NCBI RefSeq assembly: GCF_032854445.1
Contig: NC_088300.1
Coordinates: 65,694,984-65,758,983, forward strand
Reading direction: 5' to 3'
Source of the DNA: Liolophura sinensis
Taxonomy: Eukaryota; Mollusca; Polyplacophora; Chitonida; Chitonidae
Length of the DNA: 64,000 nucleotides
Each line of letters starts with the position of its first letter. Positions within the stretch are counted from its first letter, which is position 1. Shown piece after piece: positions 59,371-64,000 of this stretch. The notes beneath the pieces were generated by a model, which saw only the letters and a list, made by a program, of their open reading frames with translations, made no database searches and was not told the DNA's origin. A program made the position numbers and the translations under genes.

Positions 59371-62300
59371 CTTTCCTTTTTTACCTGTATGATTGTAGAT
59401 TAACAAGGTACATGTGCCAGAGCTGCCAGTCAGCCATGTTCCCATGGGTCTGCTACAGTCAGCCACCCCTGTGGGCAGTCCTCAGGGTGGGCCCATCACC
59501 TCATCACGACCATCAAGCGCTGTGGATGCTAGGTTTGGGGAGGGGGTAAGCCTATCTGTTTCATAGTCCATTCACTGTGATACATGTATGTCCTCTGGTT
59601 GGGCCGTTCTTATCAAAAAACATATTGTTGATAAGAACAAATCATTAAATAATGATTTTCTTTTTTATACTTTAAGATCAGGCTTTTCAACTTTTAAATC
59701 CTTCATGTCAGCATCTCAAAGTGAAAGGAAAGACCAATGAGAAATTCGAGTATTTTGTAAGGCAATCTCTTGTATGTTTATGGCCACTAAGGAGTGTCCT
59801 TTTCTATTTATTTGCCAGTAAATGGTTGAAATTCTGAGATTTTTTGTATTAAGCCCAACGCATCTATTGTTCCCCAGGGTCACGTGATATCCCCTGTGCA
59901 GACAGAAATGGATGATTCTACCCACCTCGAGACGTCCCTGACAGATTACTTTCCCTTACAGAACAACAGCTTTATCAAAGGACTGAGGGACAGCATTAAC
60001 AGAAGATTCACTGTGGTTGGTTCTTTCTTACTCAGTTTTCATGTGAACTGTGTGTTCCGTTTATTTAGATTTACTAAGAATACAGACTTACGTGCGTCTG
60101 TTTGTCTAGTATTTCCGTGTTGTTTTTATTCTTTCATTTCTTGTTTCTTATCAGTATACATTAGGAGATATTTTGTAGTGTGTGGAAATTTGGAAAAATG
60201 TCTCAGTCACATGAAATATGCAATTTTTGTGATATTTGTCATATCTGTTTCAGGAACTGGCCACTGGTGAACTGTACAGAACAGCATTACCTCCTTTTGC
60301 CATTTCACCAGGGAGTGAGTTCATCTAATTTTCACTGTATTTAAATTGGTTGTGAATTGGGAACTTATCTGCAATGGAATATCTGTTCGTGTCATCTAAG
60401 TGAAGAGAGGGACAGCATGCTTTTCAAATAGTTGTGACTGGCCCGGTTAGCACAGTTGGTAGAGCGTCCGCTTCAGGGCCGGTAGATCCGGGATCAATTT
60501 TTGATCGAGTCACACCTAAGACTTTAAAAGAGGAAGTTGTAACTTCCTCGCTTGGGGTTCAGCATGAAGGGGATAGTGCAACGACTGGTTGACCCGTATC
60601 AGTATAATGGCTCGGGCGGGGCGGCTTAATTGCCTTCGGTAAGTCGTCTCAGTGAAGCAGCACTAAATAAAAGAGCGGTGGAAATCCGTCCTGCAACAAG
60701 GAGGCACATTACCCGTACATGCACCCTAAGGATTCCTTCGTTGTCATATGACTGAAAAATTGTTGAGTACGACGTTAAACCCCAAGCACTCACTCACTCA
60801 CTCAAATAGTTGTGTGTATTGTTGTGTTTAAATTTAAGTCTGTGTTTAAAAGAGTTTATTTTTCCACACCAATAGAACTAGAGAGAGGTTTGCATGTCAC
60901 CTGTCAGTGTGTCACTTTCTAACAGGCTGACACTTGGAAACTGTTTTACTTAAAGCTTCTTTGCAGTTTAACCCTTGTCTCAACCCTGTTGTAATAAGTT
61001 TATGCAGACCACTTTCTTTTTAAAAAAGGAGTGAAATAAGTATGGTGGGTCTTGTTTATGCTACATTTCAGTTGATTTGTGCCTGAAGGCATTGAAGCAT
61101 GTGTTACCCAAAGACACAGCCCTGCAGGTGTTAGGGAGGTGGTACTCCATTAGGAATGCTCTAGGAGGAATAGGCAACCAATCAGAATGGGCTGTTTTTA
61201 ACAGATCTGTTCTCAGTATGATGGGATACGACACAAGTAGGCTGGCCCTAACCACTCAGGTTAGTCCACATTGAGAATGGTTTCAATATAAGACATGTTT
61301 TTATTGTAACTTTGCCTAGAGTCTTGACTCTTCTACCATCTTCTCCCTAAATAGCCTAATTTGGTTTTTGTTTAAGTGACCTACATCAGCTATCTCAGCC
61401 TTAAGAGAGTCTCCAGACTGTCCATGCAGCTCTTTGGAAAACTTTAGGTGTTGAAGTCTGATTAAGATGAAGTGTACTTAATTTGCAAACTCTCACAGTT
61501 TTCAAATTTTTTAAAGTATTAAAGATATGAGCAAACCAGGTACCGTAGGCATGTAGGCTCAGTTCTGAATTAGATCTACAAGAGCCTTGACCACTGTTCA
61601 CTCTAGATTATGTAAATCCTAGCTACTCTGTTTCGGTTTTATCAGACTTGAAAGTGAAAAATACCAGATTGACAAAATGTATTAAAACACTTTGACTTTA
61701 AAATAATTTGACTTGAAGAGATAAAATTGCAATTGGAATTTCTTGAAATCCTTAAATATTGACCAAGGTTTATTGTTTGTACCCAGGCTGAGATGGACAC
61801 ATCAATGTCCCCTGTGGTGGCTTCCAAACGAGCCCGGCCGTCAGAACAAGGCTCAAATGAGGTCAGTTGGACAAAATGATATTGAATATCAATAGAAATC
61901 AATCTTTTTTTTCTTCATTTATAATATGTAAAAAATATCAAAGAAAGAAAGTAATGCCGAAGCATTGGCCAAATAACTGAAGGATTTGAGCTCTTTTTTA
62001 ATAATAAAGGAAGAGTTTTATGTATTTTATGCATACCTGTGTATGAAAAGTATGAATGAATGATTGGGGCTTAATGCCACACGGACAATATTTCAGCCAT
62101 ATCGTGGCAAAGAAAAGTATGTTTGACTGGACATAACAGCTATGTGAAAGATAGTGATAGTTTAAGATGTTGCTGAAAAGAAGCAAATGTATTTAGAGCA
62201 GTACAGAAAATTGTTTTTTGATGTCAAATATTAAAGAACCAAATGGTACAATGTTAATCCCCAAGCACTCACTCACTCACTAAAGAACCAAATGGTACGA

Positions 62301-62759
62301 TGTTAAACCCCAAGCACTCACTCACTCACTAAAGAACCAAATGGTACAATGTTAATCCCCAAGCACTCACTCACTAAAGAACCAAATGGTACAATGTTAA
62401 ACCCCAAGCACTCACTCACTCACTAAAGAACCAAATGGTACAATGTTAATCCCCAAGCACTCACTCACCCACTAAAGAACCAAATGGTACAGTGTTAATC
62501 CCCAAGCACTCACTCACTCACTCACTCACTCACTAAAGAACCAGTGGTATATGTGTATATGTTTTAGGATTGGGAATACCTGTTGGAGTCCAGTCACCAC
62601 CAGTATGTGACCAGCAGCCAGCAAGTGATGTTAGGTCTGCAGGCCTGTGACAATATCCCCTCAGAGACTGTCTACAACAAGATGGCCTCCATCAATGTCG
62701 GCTCCATCCTTTTCCCTCACATCCCCGCCATCATGTTTGCCCTACATTTGGTCTATGAG
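47785..62759 (+). CDS. ANAPC1: Anaphase-promoting complex subunit 1, N-terminal ~767 codons (gene continues past the window)
   Basis: APC1 is the largest scaffold of the APC/C ubiquitin ligase that drives mitotic exit. Eighteen coding exons: 47785-47958, 48503-48661, 49235-49310, 50029-50123, 52560-52639, 53135-53211, 53715-53860, 55113-55339, 56202-56411, 57054-57152, 57447-57537, 58454-58519, 59399-59545, 59878-60015, 60254-60314, 61072-61259, 61787-61861, 62568-62759. All phases agree, with no stop or frameshift. Family signatures: QDFVPFGRD, EELYVNGKTTVWS, KAFTVETPV, FSMLHPLDEVAP, HSVWSVRRAK, GQKFLCFLVS, QLIFGS, DWEYLLES and LFPHIPAIMFALHLVYE. These cover the N-terminal beta-propeller, including a Ser/Pro-rich loop (55113-56411) that is a phosphorylated autoinhibitory loop in vertebrates, and the start of the helical region. 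An in-frame ATG at 47722 is possible; I prefer 47785 (MIAAYG, cf. MIAAR in human; purine at -3). Confidence 0.95.
48166..48400 (+). repeat. SINE family A (ANAPC1 intron)
   Basis: AGGTGGTTAGAGTCACAGAG, GGACCCAGGAGCCTGTCGCC, TCATGCTGGCTTCCTCTCCGG, TCCTCCCACCAGAATGCTG, GAGTACAGCATCAAACTCCC. Box B is deleted, and the tail ends in ATATAAATATAT. Confidence 0.82.
49447..49697 (+). repeat. SINE family A, full length with target-site duplication (ANAPC1 intron)
   Basis: Box A TGGCTCAGTTGG and box B GAGTTCAAGTCC are both intact. The body and tail GAGTACGGCGTAAAACAC then (AAAT)n follow. TGTGAAAAG before and TGTAAAAAG after are a probable target-site duplication. Confidence 0.9.
50510..52420 (+). repeat. 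~100-bp minisatellite, about 18 units, in an ANAPC1 intron
   Basis: Core unit blocks are GAACTCAGCTCCTGCTGGTG, AGACTGCAGGTCTGAATCC, AGCGCCGGTAAGAGTGTCAG and CCTCCTGAACCCAGCTCCTG. Half-unit duplications (CTATAGACTTGAACTCAGC) also occur. GTCAGCC recurs about 18 times, usually 97-101 bases apart and sometimes ~130 where a half unit is added. It fills most of the 50124-52559 intron. Long open frames across it are a by-product of the periodicity, not genes. Confidence 0.95.
54125..54372 (+). repeat. SINE family C, most complete copy (ANAPC1 intron)
   Basis: Box A-like TTCTGGCTCAGATTGTTAAAGC, box B GGTTGCATGTTCGAATCC, then CGTGGCTTTTCAGTGCAG, CCCACCCATAAACCTGACC and end GCATTAAACACAGC. The end segment (TCAGCATTAAACACC) is repeated once. 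Confidence 0.65.
54692..54845 (+). repeat. SINE family A, 5'-truncated (ANAPC1 intron)
   Basis: GTGGGAAGGTCTACCAGCAAC, GGATGGTCGTGGGTTTCCCC, TCCTCCCACCATAATGCTGGC, GTATAAGTGAAATATTCTTG, TAAAACACCAATC and (AAAT)n. The tRNA-like head is missing. Confidence 0.88.
54905..55046 (+). repeat. SINE family A, diverged, 5'-truncated (ANAPC1 intron)
   Basis: GGTCTGCTAGACACCTGCAG, GTTTTCCCCGGGCTATGCCC, GTTTCCTCACACCACATTGATGG and GAAATATTCTCAAGTATGAGG, ending ACACCAATTTAATGAATAAAC. Confidence 0.75.
55366..55450 (-). repeat. SINE family A, 3' half, minus strand (ANAPC1 intron)
   Basis: TTTATTTATTTATTTATTTG, ATTGGTGTGTTACATCGTACTC, CACTTATACGATGGCAGCCAGCATTATG. It begins 27 bases after the exon donor at 55339. 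Confidence 0.85.
55494..55738 (+). repeat. SINE family A with target-site duplication (ANAPC1 intron)
   Basis: GGCCTCCGTGGATCAGTTGG head, box B GAGTTCAAGTCCAGCTCATG, a rearranged middle (ATCATGAGCTGGCAGACC) and the normal tail. TGTACATATAA before and TGTACACATAA after are the target-site duplication. A second, inverted SINE fragment ends only about 45 bases upstream. Confidence 0.9.
58367..58395. repeat. (AT)n microsatellite (ANAPC1 intron)
   Basis: About 14 TA dinucleotides. Confidence 0.9.
59328..59367. repeat. (AT)n microsatellite just upstream of an ANAPC1 acceptor
   Basis: About 20 AT dinucleotides, ending 31 bases before the exon at 59399. Confidence 0.92.
60436..60803 (+). repeat. 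SINE family B, full-length tRNA-headed copy (ANAPC1 intron)
   Basis: The head CCCGGTTAGCACAGTTGGTA contains a good box A (TAGCACAGTTGG); box B is GATCGAGTC. The body includes AAGAGGAAGTTGTAACTTCC, TATCAGTATAATGGCTCGGG and GGTGGAAATCCGTCCTGC. The 3' end is TTCGTTGTCATATGACTGAA, GTACGACGTTAAACCCCAAG and (CACT)n. A 3' fragment of the same family is at 30080-30165. Confidence 0.82.
62060..62115 (+). repeat. Fragment of another molluscan SINE 3' end
   Basis: GATTGGGGCTTAATGCCACAC, GGACAATATTTCAGCCATATCG and TGGC form a 3' end of the TTTAACGCCACACTCAACAATATTTCAGC type, known to me from molluscan repeats. Only the end is present. Confidence 0.4.
62231..62545 (+). repeat. Satellite derived from a SINE-B-like tail, about six units
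   Basis: Units of 46-59 bp read TAAAGAACCAAATGGTACAA, TGTTAATCCCCAAGCACTCA, with CTCACTCAC repeated a variable number of times. GTTAAACCCCAAGCACTCAC is also the 3' end of SINE family B at 60436-60803. Unit length varies mainly by the number of CACT repeats. It lies just before an ANAPC1 acceptor (62565-62567). Confidence 0.88.
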
Positions 62760-64000
62760 GTGAGTGGCCTCCATGATTGTCAGCTCCATCCTCTTCCCTC
62801 ACATCCCAACCATCATGTTTCGTCCTACATCTGGCCTGTGAGGTGAGTGGCCTCCATCAATGTCAGCTCCATCCTCTTCCCTCACATCCCCACCATCATG
62901 TTTCGTCCTACATCTGGCCTGTGAGGTGAGTGGCCTCCATGATTGTCAGCTCCATCCTCTTCCCTCACATCCCCACCATCATGTTCGTCCTACATCTGGC
63001 CTGTGAGGTGAGTGGCCTCCATGATTGTCAGCTCCATCCTCTTCCCTCACATCCCCACCATCATGTTCGTCCTACATCTGGCCTGTGAGGTGAGTGGCCT
63101 CCATGATTGTCAGCTCCATCCTCTTCCCTCACATCCCCACCATCATGTTTCGTCCTACATCTGGCCTGTGAGGTGAATGGCCTCCATGATTGTCAGCTCC
63201 ATCCTCTTCCCTCACATCCCCACCATCATGTTCGTCCTACATCTGGCCTGTGAGGTGAATGGCCTCCATGATTGTCAGCTCCATCCTCTTCCCTCACATC
63301 CCCACCATCATGTTCGTCCTACATCTGGCCTGTGAGGTGAGTGGCCTCCATGATTGTCAGCTCCATCCTCTTCCCTCACATCCCCACCATCATGTTTCGT
63401 CCTACATCTGGCCTGTGAGGTGAGTGGCCTCCATGATTGTCAGCTCCATCCTCTTCCCTCACATCCCCACCATCATGTTCGTCCTACATCTGGCCTGTGA
63501 GGTGAGTGGCCTCCATCAATGTCAGCTCCATCCTCTTCCCTCACATCCCCACCATCATGTTTGCCCTACATCTGGCCTGTGAGGTGAGTGGCCTCCATCA
63601 ATGTCAGCTCCATCCTCTTCCCTCACATCCCCACCATCATGTTTGCCCTACATCTTGCCTGTGAGGTGAGTGGCCTCCATGATTGTCAGCTCCATCCTCT
63701 TCCCTCACATCCCCACCATCATGTTCGTCCTACATCTGGCCTGTGAGGTGAGTGGCCTCCATCAATGTCAGCTCCATCCTCTTCCCTCACATCCCCACCA
63801 TCATGTTTGCCCTACATCTGGCCTGTGAGGTGAGTGGCCTCCATGATTGTCAGCTCCATCCTCTTCCCTCACATCCCCACCATCATGTTTCGTCCTACAT
63901 CTGGCCTGTGAGGTGAGTGGCCTCCATCAATGTCAGCTCCATCCTCTTCCCTCACATCCCCACCATCATGTTTGCCCTACATCTGGCCTGTGAGGTGAGT
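62760..64000 (+). repeat. 82/83-bp satellite made from an ANAPC1 exon end plus its splice donor, about 15 units
   Basis: Each unit runs GTGAGTGGCCTCCATCAATG (or CATGATTG), TCAGCTCCATCCTCTTCCCT, CACATCCCCACCATCATGTT, YGYCCTACATCTGGCCTGTG, AG. The last ~78 bases of exon 62568-62759 read the same with few differences (ATGGCCTCCATCAATGTCGG ... GTCTATGAG). So exon 3' end and donor GAG|GTGAGT were amplified as a block. Units differ by TTTGCCC/TTCGTCC/TTTCGTCC and AATG/GATTG variants; two units carry GTGAAT instead of GTGAGT. The array continues past the window edge. Confidence 0.97.

Noticed and set aside
60440-60520. tRNA gene
   Set aside because: A good box A and B, but it is the head of SINE family B with a characteristic body and tail.
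62233-62545. CRISPR-like array of spaced repeats
   Set aside because: Eukaryotic intron; units are contiguous variable-length tandem repeats, with no unique spacers or cas genes.
62760-64000. Repeated short exons encoding repeats of the APC1 segment
   Set aside because: Units are 82/83 bp and so change frame, and none has an acceptor of its own. They are copies of an exon end and donor, not exons.

Overview
This is eukaryotic, intron-rich, AT-rich invertebrate nuclear DNA, most probably from a bivalve mollusc. Five split genes can be read by protein similarity and by splice sites whose phases agree. The introns and intergenic DNA are full of short tRNA-headed SINEs ending in (AAAT)n, of a type I associate from memory with bivalve genomes. 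One gene combines antistasin-like, lustrin-like and Kunitz domains, as molluscan secreted and shell-matrix proteins do. Species cannot be fixed by reading alone.

Layout. (1) 155-1049, +: last two coding exons of the V-ATPase subunit D gene (ATP6V1D). (2) 4489-9254, -: complete six-exon gene for Arpin, the Arp2/3 inhibitor, with one apparent one-base gap in exon 5. (3) About 9.3-19.8 kb: intergenic DNA with SINEs, an interrupted ~100-bp minisatellite and two TATA-type promoter/first-exon candidates. (4) 19873-27398, +: six-coding-exon gene for a secreted mosaic protein (signal peptide, antistasin-like, Thr-rich linker, two lustrin-type Cys-rich domains, two Kunitz domains). (5) 27.4-41.7 kb: no recognisable gene; SINEs, a fold-back MITE and an unnamed dispersed repeat. 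(6) 41707-46207, -: complete five-exon gene for ADP-dependent glucokinase (ADPGK). (7) 46.2-64 kb, +: the first ~767 codons of ANAPC1 (anaphase-promoting complex subunit 1), running off the right edge.

The genes do not form a pathway. V-ATPase D is a rotary proton-pump part, Arpin limits branched actin, ADPGK is an ER-type sugar kinase, and APC1 is the scaffold of the mitotic ubiquitin ligase. ADPGK and ANAPC1 are head to head across about 260 bp, suggesting a shared promoter with an E2F-like motif on the ANAPC1 side.

Most unusual features: an ~82-bp satellite in ANAPC1 (62760-64000) that is a tandem amplification of the 3' end of the preceding exon together with its splice donor; a second intronic minisatellite (about 50.5-52.4 kb) whose units each carry donor-like sequence; paired compensating frame changes inside both lustrin domains of the secreted gene; and an inverted copy of a SINE/minisatellite junction 3.5 kb from its partner.
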